From positions 14,547,906 to 14,611,905 of the forward strand of contig NC_031498.1 in the NCBI RefSeq assembly GCF_000237925.1: a stretch of 64,000 nucleotides of DNA, written 5' to 3'. Under the pieces are notes generated by a model. It was not told the origin of the DNA. It searched no databases and was given only the letters and a program-made list of their open reading frames with translations. Below are positions 1-30,768 of this stretch, one piece after another. The stretch's first letter is position 1. The number at the start of each line of letters is the position of its first letter. This DNA is from Schistosoma mansoni. Taxonomy: Eukaryota > Platyhelminthes > Trematoda > Strigeidida > Schistosomatidae. The position numbers and the translations under genes were made by a program.

Positions 1-712
1 CTGAATATGAAAGTCATTTTTATTTCTTTTTCATCTTATAGATTTATCGGTTTACAAAACCACTTTCATATACATGTACATATTCATAGATGTTCTAAAT
101 TTTTGAAAAGTATCTATAAACTAAGCAAGGAAATGGTAAACAAACGAATTTGACAACATCACAAAAGAATCTTCCCTAATATTGTTTATGTTCATGTTTT
201 TTTTCGGTTAGGTCCCTTTAGCTTAAATATTATATGCTTTTGTCATATATTACTATTTAATTATTGATAGATATATACTATTATTCCCACCTACAAGCTC
301 GATTAAGTTACTGATCATTAAGTAAGTACATTATGTGTTTGGTTAGTTATGATTATAATATCTATTATCAAGTTTATAATCAATATATGTCTATTATTGA
401 GTGAAAATAATTTTCATCACTCAGCAACAATTATTGAATAATTCATTGTTAAAAGTCAAGTTACACATACATTGAACAGTTGTTTTGTTTTAATAAATCA
501 GTTATGTTGTTATTCATCAATATGATTTGGTAAAATGTTTGATTTGAAAATCTGTTCTTTTTTCATTTATTTATTTCCCTTTTTTTCTTAAAATGGAAGA
601 AATTTATTTTTTACCATAGACCATAGAAGACGCATGAAGTGATAAATATGTTTCAATGTTTATTTTAAGTCATTAAGAAGGTTCAATAGTTCAGCTAATC
701 AATTAGATTAAT

Positions 713-867
713 ACATTAAATAGGAAGGATATATTTGTAAAATCTGAGCGAATGAATTTGAAATATATTTCCTTGAAAAAGCTTAGACCAGATTGCCAGG
801 AGAAACATTGGATTTACTTTAAATTCATTCGCTGAGATTTTACGAATATATTATTTCTATTTAATGT
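713..867. repeat. Fold-back (inverted-repeat) element, MITE-like
   Basis: Two arms of about 50 nt, 713-766 and about 818-867, are imperfect reverse complements. Both carry ATTAAATAG near the outer end and AAAATCT-AGCGAATGAATTT inside. The loop is about 50 nt. No protein is encoded. Structure and size suit a non-autonomous fold-back element. Neither family nor target-site duplication was established. Confidence 0.45.
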
Positions 868-1430
868 CTTACATCAACTTGGAGCCCAAATACTGTGAAA
901 CTATTCTCTCTCGTTTAGACGAAAGTTCTTATATAGTTAAATTAATAGTTCACAATAAAGTTAACTAGAATAAATTACTTCAGCTTGTTTAAGGATAAAA
1001 CTTTTATAACTAATGATTATTGTTACTATATAGGAATGCATAGAAACATGATGGTATTAAGGTTCAAATACTGAGTCAATAATTTTCTTCTCTTTTATTA
1101 TACATAAGTAAATGAAAAGTAACATTTGTAATAATCATAATATTATTATACAGCAATTATTAAGTTCTATAATTGTTTATACAGCTGTACTCATCACATA
1201 CATTGTATGAGAGTATGTAGTACTATTTGATTGCTCAAGTCAGAACAGGGAGAATAGGAAATGGAAGTATGATTCAGTGATTGGAATTTGAATATAGCTA
1301 AATTACTACTTCACATCTACTCTAATCTAAGCAAACAAATACATGTATATGTATATAGTATTAATGGAAGCATATTATTTTTTAGTTTAATGAACCCAAG
1401 CTTTTCGTATAACTAATAAACAATAAGAAA

Positions 1431-1622
1431 AAGCTGGATAGTGGCTAGCAGTGGAATACAGGACTCGCGTTTGATCCTATTTGGGACTCGCCTACAATGC
1501 TTGTGAATTAAGGCTATATCGAAGCAACACACACAGTATGTACATATGTCAATTAGAGACTGACCAGTTGCAATACTAAACATCAATGGGAAGATTGAAA
1601 CAAACAATACTAAGTGAATTTA
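1431..1622 (-). repeat. Decayed hammerhead SINE copy (Sm-alpha type)
   Basis: Read on the minus strand, this matches the 3' half of the ribozyme-bearing SINE: the GGGACTCG / GATCC stem and the CCTG-ATTCCACTGCTAGCC arm. It is joined to the usual tail ending near ACTAAGTGAATT. The CTGACGAG core is missing and the GAAAC box is altered, so the ribozyme should be dead. Confidence 0.6.
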
Positions 1623-3602
1623 ATAAACAATAATTTTACAATTCACATTTTTATGTAATGCGTTCTTGTATATTCGTTTTGTTAAGGTGTATAATAATTG
1701 ACTTTTAAAAACAACTAATTATATTTATTATACCAGTTGAGTAATTTTTTTTCAGTTTGGCTTTTAAAAAAACAAACATGGAAGAAACAAATCAAATGAT
1801 TATGATTAATGTATTTATTTAAGTCTAAATTGATATTATTGAAAACTGGGGGGGGATTTATTCATCCTACTATTGTCTTTTTCCACCTATATTATCTAAC
1901 ATTTTTTTTGTATTGTCAAATGTATAATGTCTTAATTTCCTGAAAATAGTTGGTTTGACTAATTTTCTTATGGTGGTATGTAGTTACTTTTTCATTTCTT
2001 TTTTTTAAAAAAATTAGTTTTTCACGTTTACCGTTTGATGCTGGTTACTCTTCTGTTCTTTATTTATTTCATTGTTTCTTTTTTCTCTCTTATACGAGCT
2101 TTTTTTCTACCTCTCTCATTTGTTCTTTCATTCTATTACAAAGTGAATGTCACAATGAATTTTTCCTTATGAAAAAAAATGTTTTTGGTTTACTTAAATC
2201 CGTACAAAAAAAGTTGATTTGTGTATATATAGAATGAGGTGGAGGATTACACTAGATCCATGAATATTTTCATGACTGTCCTCATTTTGTAAGTTATGTA
2301 CAAAAATAATATCATGTTATTATTATTCTCTTCAACGTAAAAAATATTTTCTATGATCACTGAAAGGCTTCTTTTTTCTGTTTTATTGTTTGTCTATAGT
2401 GTCTTGTTTATTAATTCGCTTGTATGTTTTTTTTTCTGTTTTCTGTACATCAATATTATCCAAGCTTCTGTTTAATATTAACTTTTATGATAATAAATGA
2501 ACTAGTTTTAAGTCACTTTCTTATTGATTAATTAATGGGTAAAAGTAATCAACCATTTTAACTTTTTTAAAAGGATTATTATGGTAGATAAATGTTTATT
2601 ATTTTTTTTAGAAAATGACTGAAAACGTCATTATCATGGTATGATTATCTGTTTGAATACCAATAAGGTTATATACTTGAACGTGAAACTTTTACTTTTG
2701 TAAATCATGATAAACATCATCTAAAATTAAAATGTAGATTTAATTCAACGATAAATTTTTTTATCACTCTTGATAACGAAATTAGCTAGTAGAAAATCTG
2801 GAAAACAATCCGTTTTGTTTACCGTACTCGATATTGACCTGAGTTTTCGTACACTTTAGTTGTTATATCATATCAGTAAATAACTTGTCAGATTTAATTT
2901 GTGTACCAGATATTTCAAACTTCATCACATTTTGATTCGTTTGTAGGAATTATAGGTTTAAAGAATTTGAAGATTTAACTATGGATGTATTCAATGCCAC
3001 ATAGTTTTTTTTTTATAAAAAAAAGAGATATTTTCAATAATTAATACATTCTTTGGCTGAAAAGTGATAGTTGGGACTACCCTATTTTTTCATTTTCAGA
3101 CACTTACCAAACGGCAGAATGTAATGGTTACATGGCAACGAGCTTTAAGATTAATCATTCTTACAAATGATTATCAACTCATATTTTGACAAAAAAATGT
3201 AATATGTTTTTGTATAGAAAATCTGCATATAATTTTTATGAAGTAGTAAAACCACCTGAACATCCAGTAAAATGTATATACCACTGAACAAGTATTTCGT
3301 GTAAATTTGAGACTATTCAACAGTACATAACTAAACCCTTTCATGAAATCAAATTTGGAACTATATTTCCATCCAATAAACGTTGTGGCTTTCAGCCACT
3401 GACTAAATAATTAATTGATTAATGTAGATATCAATGTCGAGGTTGGACTTGATAGTTTCAAATAAATTGAGCATTTTTGGAAGATTTTTGGATAGAAAAC
3501 TAATAATAAATATTTTTGTGATATGCCAATTAATAGAAAATTGTACTTTTGGTAATATTTACAAATTCTAAAGTGAATATCATTTATTTCGTATCGCTTG
3601 TT

Positions 3603-3690
3603 TAATTCTTCTCATTGAAGTTTAGGACTACGGTTGATCAGTCTCTTATTGGCATATGTGCATCCTGTGAGGATCACCTCTATATTGCAT
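3603..3690 (-). repeat. SINE tail fragment
   Basis: A short piece of the conserved tail of the Sm-alpha-type SINE (TTAGGACT..GATCAGTCTCTTATTGGCATATGTGCA) without the tRNA-like or ribozyme parts. It is recognisable only by comparison with the longer copies in this window. Confidence 0.45.
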
Positions 3691-4815
3691 TAAATCGCAG
3701 TTTTATGTTTATTGAAATCTCACAAAATATATATTTATTTTAAATGATCCTTTTCTTTATCAGCCAATTTATTGCAACAATCACTAAGGTATGATCTTAA
3801 TTAATTGAGGCACATTTTAGAAATTATTCTGATGTAAGTTTTCGAAACAAAAGTTTCAAAATACTTTCAAGACGGTGTAGTGTTTGGAAAACAAAAATTT
3901 ATAATTAGAAGAAACAATATAAATGCATAATGGATTGATTTGAATAGCGGAAACATTAAATCACATTCCTAACAACTAATATTCAGTTTGAAGTAATAAC
4001 TAATTAATCATAGACTCAAACGAACATATAAATCACTTAATTTACGTGTACTGCTTATCAACAGTTTAACCTTGATAAAAAACGGAGATAAATAAGGTAA
4101 TTTGCAGCATCCTAGGGAGCTTTTAGGTGTTTACATGTAGTAAAAGGTAAAATACCATGACTCTAAATGACCTATTTCCTAAAAGATAGTATTAATCAAT
4201 TACAAACAATGTGAGGTCTGTCAAGAACATATATTTGGTTCAAGTCTCTATTTATATCGTTAAATAGACAAGAAGAAGAACATTGAGATGAAACTCACAA
4301 GCGAAAAATTATAACAACATTAGCAGTAAACTGAGTAAAAGGAATACTTTTAAAAAAAAGGGATAAACTGAAATGTATGGCACAATTTTTTTATAGACAG
4401 CGTATTTTTAAGCAGAATGTGAAGATTGCTGTATAATAAACCATAAATTAATAATCATAGAAATTCTTATTACGTAGATAGAAATTCTAAATTAGTGATA
4501 TGATTTCATTCTGTGCAAAAAATGTTATTATTTATAACATCTGAGGCAATTTTTGTGCAGTATGCCTACAAAGTTCCAAGATTTCAGTTGTTGAAAGATT
4601 TCCATTACTATTACAAGTACTGAATATTACGTAAAGGATATCCGTTTTAGCAACATTTCGTCTAAGTTCTAGAATCAAAGGTTCAAAGTGATATTTAGGA
4701 GCACTAGTCGAATTCGGTATAGAAACAGCTTAAAAAATACAAAATTTAAGATTGAAATTGCATGGAAAAAATTGTAGGTAATATTTGCATATTTTCAAAT
4801 GCCTATCATGTATTT

Positions 4816-5396
4816 TGTATTGGTTGTTTGAAGCTTTCCATTGATATTTAGGACTGCAACTGATCAGTCTCTTGTCGGCATATGTGAGTAGTGTGCTTAT
4901 TGCCTCGACATTGTCTTAATTCAAAAGCAATATAAAAAACATGGATAGTGTTTAGCAGTAGAATCCATGACGCGCTACTAATCATATTCGGGACTCGTCA
5001 GCCGGATGTACCTGCATCTCAGAGTTGATGTTCACTCTGGGACTCGAACCCACTAACGTTCATTGATGATGCTTTCAACTTAAGGAAATATTGAGCGATC
5101 CGAACAGGATATAAATATTTTAATAAGTGACTGAACAATCGCAGTCCCAAACATCAATGAGAAGATTCAAGCAAACTATATAGAATGAATTTAAACTTCA
5201 TCTCATTGCATAGGCTAGTGGCTAACTGGACGTAGTAGCTAAGTGGATAACTCACTGACGTTTGAAACGAATGGTACTGGTTTCGAGTGTCAGGGTTATT
5301 ATCAACTCTGGGATATGAGTACATTCAGCGGGTGAGTCCCGAATAGGACGAAGTGTGCGTCTTGAATTCCACAGCGAGCCACCATTCATCTTAGAT
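4816..5396. repeat. Inverted pair of degenerate hammerhead SINEs
   Basis: A minus-oriented copy (about 4816-5190) is followed by a plus-oriented copy (about 5203-5396), the same layout as the better preserved pair at 8898-9478. The minus copy keeps the CTGACGAG core and a tRNA B-box-like GGTTCGAGTCCC but has lost the GAAAC/GTC half. The plus copy has a changed core (GGGTGAG) and GAAGT in place of GAAAC. Neither should cleave. Confidence 0.6.
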
Positions 5397-5992
5397 TCTA
5401 ATGTCTATCGTACAAATTATGTTTGAATGAGGTTGTGGATTAAACAAATTTATAAAATAATAAATCAGTATAAATATAGGTAATACGTAGTAATCGAAAT
5501 GATGATAGGGTTATTGACCAATTAGCTATTTGTGATGCACGAATTGATATAAATTGAAACCATAAAAACGAAAAAAATGTTTTATACGAACTGTTTAAAT
5601 GTATGTGAATAAAAATAATTGAGTCCCATCAATTCACGTTACAGAAATCAACAAAACCCAAGGATATTGTGTCACTTTATACTAGAAATAATTATTTGAC
5701 CAAAGTAGGAGGAATGATCACCTTTATCGCCTTAGGATGCAGAATTCTGGTATTTTAGGTTTAAGCTGCTATTATTCCCGCTGTCTTGTGGAATATTTTA
5801 AAAACGTAATTGTGCTTTATTCTACTGAATGTTTGATTCGATCACTTACGGATTCACATCATACATGTTATCACTTATAGTGATAAAACTAACCTGTCAC
5901 AGATAATGCCAAAAGATAATAGGAGTGGTGTTTTTGAAACAAATGTCACCGTAATATTCACAAATAAAGCTATGATGCCACTTCAAGTGAAA

Positions 5993-6010
5993 ATATATAT
6001 ATATATATAT
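5993..6010. repeat. (TA)n microsatellite
   Basis: A short uninterrupted run of alternating TA. Confidence 0.85.
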
Positions 6011-6526
6011 TAGATCAATGTACATTTAATGTACATTAGATCAATCGATCATCTTAAGATAAGATAATATTTATTCCATGTCAGGGAGTGTTGTAATTTG
6101 AAGTAGAATGTCATAGAAATATTCCTGTTACTTGGTATTTACTGGTATATTTTATCGGTATCCATGAAAGACAGAATGCTTTCTGCAATTTTAGAACATC
6201 AGTCATTCTTTAGTGGAGTTTCAAATGCCATAACTGATTTATTTGAGCTTCATGTAACCTAAAGCCATAAGATTGATCTTAACTCGGCCTTTGTGGTGTT
6301 TGATAAAAGTGTAAAAGGGCGTATACTAAGGTTTATTGAAGCCTTAGCCATACGAAAATTCCAATCCCCTTTGTGTATTCAAAAACAGTTTGTTCTCACC
6401 CTAAACCTACCCTGGTAATATTAGCTTATTATCCAGAGTGATTAGGTGTCAAATTGTTTTCACATTATCATTATTATTATTATTTTTATTGACTCTTACC
6501 CCCTCCCATTTCCAGTCTAGTTGACC

Positions 6527-6529
<3 letters not shown>

Positions 6530-6573
<44 letters not shown>
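6530..6573. repeat. (TA)n microsatellite
   Basis: An uninterrupted TA run of about 44 bases, the longest in the window. Confidence 0.9.
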
Positions 6574-6575
<2 letters not shown>

Positions 6576-8897
6576 GTTCTTAACAAGTATATGTGTGATC
6601 AGATTGTTCGTAATGTATTGAGCTAATATATCACATAGTTCTGGTATTCTTCGTCTTTTTATTACGCTATTGACATTATGTAACCGTCCAAATTTTTAAA
6701 TGATGAAACTGTATTATTTTCTATAAATAAATTATCTTAATTGTTCAGTACTAAAATGTAATACATTAATTTAAATGACTCAGTTACCAAGTTGGTTATT
6801 TCATCTTTATATTTTTGTACTTATTACCATTAACCATTTTCTCTTTATTGGTTTGTAGTGCTTTTTGTAAAAGGAAGTAAAAATGTTACATAAATACCAT
6901 AACTATTACTAGTTAATACATTTAAACGTTATGTATTACATTAATTGAATGAAAATTACATTAAGTTCTTTTTCATATATTCTGGTTACTTCCCATGATC
7001 AGATAGAATCTAATCTGAACTATCAACTATATATTTATTTCCTTAACGTATTTTTTTTTCGTTTAGCTTTATTTTCCACCTTTTAATGTATGTGATAAAA
7101 TACAATATAATCAAATTGTGGCTTTTATCAATGGCAGACTGTCAAGTTTAACTGACAGATGAACACAGTTGGAAATTATGAATTTCAGATTAGTTGAAGT
7201 ATAGTTGAATCTATGAAAACTATTCATTCATTCACTCATTCATTTATTCGCTTATCTTTCTATCTTTCTGTCTATTTTTTTGTCTATATACATACCAATA
7301 AAGATCTGACCTGACTAGACGTGAGAATAATTAATTAATATGTATATCATTTGAATATTTCTGACCATTTTCATTAAACATTCTTTTAACAATCCATGTT
7401 CGAAACATTGATGATTCTTTCTATTTATTCATCATATATTTTATAGTCTTTTCAAGTGTTCTATTTACCTTATATTATTAAAAGTTAGTAGAACATGAAC
7501 TTAATGTTTCATGGTTGCTAATAATGACGATGTTGTGGTAACAACGAATGAAAAGTTAAAATCTGTTGATGATAATGGGTTCACTGTTTTGTAATTGTAT
7601 TATATAATATTCTGACATTAAATAAGTATTTGTCAGTGCTTAGATAAACCAAAAACGTCAATACGTCCGAAGTGATTTATTAAATGTAAAGTAGAAATGT
7701 ATAAGTTATAGAGATATGATCTTATCAGTCCAATTTTTATACGGATTTGTTAAAGTGTCATAATATAGATATTGAATGTAAACAGTTGGTACTATGAATG
7801 TTTATAGAGAAGTATATTATTTAATTAAATCTCTTCTTATCCCTATTTAACAACGTAAAATTAATTAGTAGACATATTATCCTGATTCTTTACTTGATCA
7901 GGTCAAATCAGCTTCTGAAACCCTTCTCGAAATCTATTAAAATATTATTATTTTTATAGAGATTGTATGCTATAGATTTTACAAGACTTTGAAAGATATT
8001 TCTGGTAGGTCAGTGTGATTAAAACTCAATAGATATTATAAAATGAAGCTGTCGATTGCTTTCCATTCTCCTTTCAAAAGCCAGAAAGTGAAACAACTAA
8101 TTTTAAAAAATTCTTTTTTATTGACTAATGTAGTACGCTTTACAATATTAGGTAAACTTGTAGATGAACAGTGATATAACCAAAAGTCAGCATATATCTT
8201 TAATTTATCCATAAGTCAAAGGGCTTGTGTGGAATATAATAAGAGTTTAAAAGAAACTACATTTTACATAAATTGTAAAGGTGTGTTTCTCAAGATTTCC
8301 GCCTCAATATTTTTTAAATTCAATGTTCCCTTAGTGAGTTTTTCATGGAACCGAAAGTTATCGTTTATCTTGAGTTTTCGATTTCAAGTTTCTATCGCTG
8401 ATTTTGTACTGATAAGTATCAATCTTGAGTGCATCTAAGAGTTTAAGTATTTCGCATTCTCAATGTCATGGCTGCCTATTTGTCTGGCTTTTGAAGAAAG
8501 AAAATGAATTAAGTTCCGGTTCTTGGTTAATAAAGTCCGACTATGGATATGACCATGAAGTCACTGTTAAAACATTACAAGGTCAGTGTAACTTTAAAAT
8601 ATGCTAGTTAAAAGTTATTAGTAGTTCTATCAAAAAAATATTAAAATGACCCTGACTATAGGTGATAATTCGATAGATGTGGATTAGAATTGGATACATG
8701 AAGAAATCTATCGAAAATTATTGAATAGCATCTGATGTAATATTCATATTAACGGTTAATCTTTCCACATGCTTAATACATAATCCGTAAAAAATATTCG
8801 CTTGCTAAACAGGACAAGTGGAATATGGTGTTGATAAAATAAAATATTTTGTAAATTATAATTAACAAGCTTTTGTTTATCAACAATCTATTCAATT

Positions 8898-9195
8898 CAC
8901 TTAGTATTGTTTGTTCGAATCTTCCCATCGATTTGTTAGGACTGCAACTGGTCAGTCTCTAATTGGCATATGTGCATACTGTGCGTATTGCCTCGATATA
9001 CCTTAATTCACAAGCATGGGTAAGCAGAGATGGATAGTGGCTAGCAGTGGAATCCAGGACGCGCGTTTCGTCCTATTTGGGACTCGTCAGCTGGATGTAC
9101 CTGCATTTCAGAGTTGATGTTCACTCTGGGACTCGAACCCAGTACCCTCGCTTCAAACGCCATCGCGTTATCCACTCGGCCACTGAGTCCTGATA
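8898..9195 (-). repeat. Hammerhead SINE (Sm-alpha type), minus-oriented arm
   Basis: A tRNA-derived SINE copy on the minus strand. Its head has an A-box-like GGACTCAGTGGCCGAGTGG and a B-box-like GGTTCGAGTCCC, the two internal RNA polymerase III promoter elements. A hammerhead ribozyme follows and then the family tail. The copy faces a second, plus-oriented copy about 90 bp away. SINEs of this type are known from schistosomes; assignment to that family is by recognition of the ribozyme sequence. Confidence 0.8.
9029..9105 (-). ncRNA. Hammerhead ribozyme, intact core (minus)
   Basis: All conserved parts are present on the minus strand: CTGACGAG (9083-9090), stem II built from GTCCC..GGGAC-like arms around AAATA, GAAAC (9065-9069) and the cleavage triplet GTC (9058-9060). 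ATCCAG and CTGGAT can pair as stem I. Stem III is reduced to about two pairs around a GCGC loop, as is typical of SINE hammerheads. Self-cleavage in cis would be weak for a monomer; activity is inferred, not shown. Confidence 0.85.
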
Positions 9196-9284
9196 GCCAA
9201 TTAGAGACTGACCAGTTGCAGTCCTAACCTATCGATGGGAAGATTCAAACAAACAATACTAAGTGAATTCAAACTTCACCCCAT

Positions 9285-9478
9285 CGCACAAGCAAGTGGC
9301 TATCAGGACTCAGTGGCCGAGTGGATAACGCGATGGCGTTTGAAGCGAGGGTACTGGGTTCGAGTCCCAGAGTGAACATCAACTCTGAGATGCAGATACA
9401 TCCAGCTGACGAGTCCCAAATAGGACGAAACGCGCGTCCTGGATTCCACTGCTAGCCACTATCCATCTCTGCTTACCA
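9285..9478 (+). repeat. Hammerhead SINE (Sm-alpha type), plus-oriented arm
   Basis: The plus-strand partner of the copy at 8898-9195. The tRNA-like head occupies about 9299-9368, with an A-box-like GGACTCAGTGGCCGAGTGG and a B-box-like GGTTCGAGTCCC. The ribozyme follows. The two copies agree at nearly every position across the tRNA-like and ribozyme parts, so together they form a long inverted repeat. Confidence 0.8.
9396..9475 (+). ncRNA. Hammerhead ribozyme, intact core (plus)
   Basis: CTGACGAG lies at 9406-9413, GAAAC at 9427-9431 and the cleavage triplet GTC at 9436-9438. Stem II is GTCC/GGAC around a CAAATA loop, stem I pairs ATCCAG with CTGGAT, and stem III is minimal around GCGC. This matches the schistosome type I hammerhead with no substitution in the catalytic core that I can see. 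Confidence 0.88.
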
Positions 9479-9639
9479 ATCTATTCAATGTTTAAACATA
9501 ATGTTTACCAAGAAGAAAATGATAGTCAAATCAATTTCCTAAACGTTTAATTTATTACAACTGTTTTTTACTTGTAATTATTACATCACACCCTGTGTGT
9601 GGTTACTAAGCTGAGTTTTGTAATTCAATTTTATGTAAG

Positions 9640-10200
9640 GTAAGTATCGTATATTGAGTGCTTATAATTTTAGCAGTATTTATCATTCACCAAAGTGTCA
9701 GGATCTTGGGAAGCATAATTGATAAACAAGGAGGATCGGATGCAGATGTAAAGGTGAGGATTAGCAAAGCAAGGGCAGCATTTCTACAATTGAAGAACAT
9801 ATGGAACTTAAAACAACTCTCAACTAATTTCAAAGTGAGAATCTTCAACACTAACGCCAAGACAGTCCTATTATACAGAGCTGAAACGTGAAGAACTACT
9901 ACATCCATCATCAAGAAGGTACAAGTACAAGGTGTTGGAAGTGGATCGAACATACGTTAAGGAAATCACCAAACTGCATCACGAGGCAATACCTAACTTG
10001 GAATCCGAAAGGGAAGTGGAAAAGAGAAAGGTCAAAGAACACATTACACCAGGAAATAGAAGCAGATATGAAAGGATGAACGTTAACTGGAAAGAACTGG
10101 AAAGGATTGCCCATGACAGAGTTGGATTGAGAATGCTGATGTGCGGCCTGTGCTCCTCCACGAGGGGTAACAGGCGTAAGTAAGTATGTAGATAAGTAGG
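9640..10200 (+). mobile_element. RTE-like non-LTR retrotransposon, broken 3' fragment
   Basis: Translated pieces read as the C-terminal end of an RTE-type reverse transcriptase protein: GSIIDKQGGSDADVKVRI.. then, in another frame, [18 protein letters not shown] and [31 protein letters not shown] replaces the expected Trp codon after RAET (9889-9891). The segment between the two blocks is deleted. The copy ends in GTAAGTA-type repeats, as in the relative at 22240-22502. It is a dead, 5'-truncated insertion of a lineage different from the element at 44193-48090. Confidence 0.75.
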
Positions 10201-10959
10201 TAAAGTGTCAGGATCTTTAAGCTATTTTATGCCAACAAAATAATCATTCTAAACGATGCGATGTAAGCAAACCACTGAAATCAAGTACTGAAAAGCATTA
10301 TAACAAACAACTACTTTTATAGATAGCTGATAGTCAAATGGAAAATATCATCGAGAATAAATAGCACCAGCGATATCATTTTAAAATGTCGTGTAATGTT
10401 GGATTTCGAAATGCTTTTTTTATTGTTGTTGAGTTATTCTTCATATTCTATAGTCCATTGTAGTTTATCAGTCCATTCTAATATATAACTTAAAATTTCC
10501 TCACTAGGGAATTTTTTAGAGAGAACATAAATCTGTGATTCTCATAGACATAAGAAAGGGCAGAAGCTATATACTCTAATTGTAAGAAGCTGCTATAACA
10601 CAGTTGAACCATAGATAGATATCAGTTGGTTAATATGAGAAGAAATAACAAATACGGTAAAAGTACCATGGAAAATATTTCTAATAGAGTTCACCACTAA
10701 TATCTAAAATGTTAGTGTAAATCAGAGCATCATGAGTCTAATATACACATACAATTAATGGTAAGAATAATTTTTGTAGAGGAAATACATTTAGTTATCC
10801 TTGATTTTATTTTTGTCTCATGCAATTATACTTCATTTGTTACTATGTTCAATTTCTTAGACACCTTTGTTTTATATTGCAAAAACTCCTATTTAGGATT
10901 ATTGGTGAAACAGATTAAAAACTGTCTTTACAAAAGTTTGTAGGTATCATTAGCAAGGT

Positions 10960-11046
10960 TTGACTTGAGCATTCTCTGAAGAAGTGACTTTCACTGATTC
11001 ACGAAAGATCAGAAAATTCAATTTTTCTACTAATTGGGATATTACA
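10960..11046. repeat. Fragment related to the fold-back element at 13355
   Basis: GAAGAAGTGACTT..ACGAAAGATC..TTTCTACTAATTGGGATATTA resembles one arm of the hairpin at 13355-13490. It is diverged, and only one arm is seen. Confidence 0.3.
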
Positions 11047-11311
11047 AATGCATTATTTTTTTATTATCCTTATGATATTTTCCTTAAGAGTTGGAAATGT
11101 TGAAAGTTAGGTGGTGAACACATCAAATAATATTTTTCACACTCATAATACACATTAAAAATCTGTAATTAGTCTATAAAAATGAATCTATTAGAGTGAG
11201 GTGTATTGGACAAATGGATTATCCTGTAGGCCTCAAGTCAATATCCGCTTTAAAACTATCCAACTCATTTCAATCGATGCGCAAAGATTTTTTAGAGATC
11301 CCATATTTCTC

Positions 11312-11317
11312 TTTATT
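11312..11317 (-). promoter_or_regulatory. Candidate polyadenylation signal of the homeobox gene
   Basis: The minus strand reads AATAAA about 215 bp past the stop codon of the homeobox gene. No cDNA evidence was available, and AT-rich DNA makes chance matches common. Confidence 0.3.
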
Positions 11318-11529
11318 ACTGTACATGAATAGAATTTCAATGGTAACTATTAACAATACAATCAGAACATTGTTAAAAGTCAAGAACTCTTAAAAGATAT
11401 TTGTATTTAGTTTTTTTGAATAAGCAATATTCATCAATTTATATGAAAGAAAAAAAGCATAAATAAAACAAAGAAGGCTACAAACTCACTAATAATATTA
11501 TAATACTTCCATTGATTAAATCATTTAAA

Positions 11530-30768
<19,239 letters not shown>

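Larger units (their letters stand above)
1..11311. other. Gene-poor AT-rich flank downstream of the homeobox gene
   Basis: I see no convincing protein-coding exon in this stretch. It is strongly AT-rich and holds TA microsatellites, several hammerhead-SINE copies, a fold-back element and one broken RTE fragment, each listed separately. The longest open frames here are under 90 codons, show no recognisable motif, and mostly sit on repeats. Confidence 0.6.

Noticed and set aside
9299-9368. Possible tRNA gene
   Set aside because: It has A- and B-box-like sequences but no complete cloverleaf, and the same segment heads every SINE copy, always followed by a ribozyme. It is a SINE promoter, not a tRNA.
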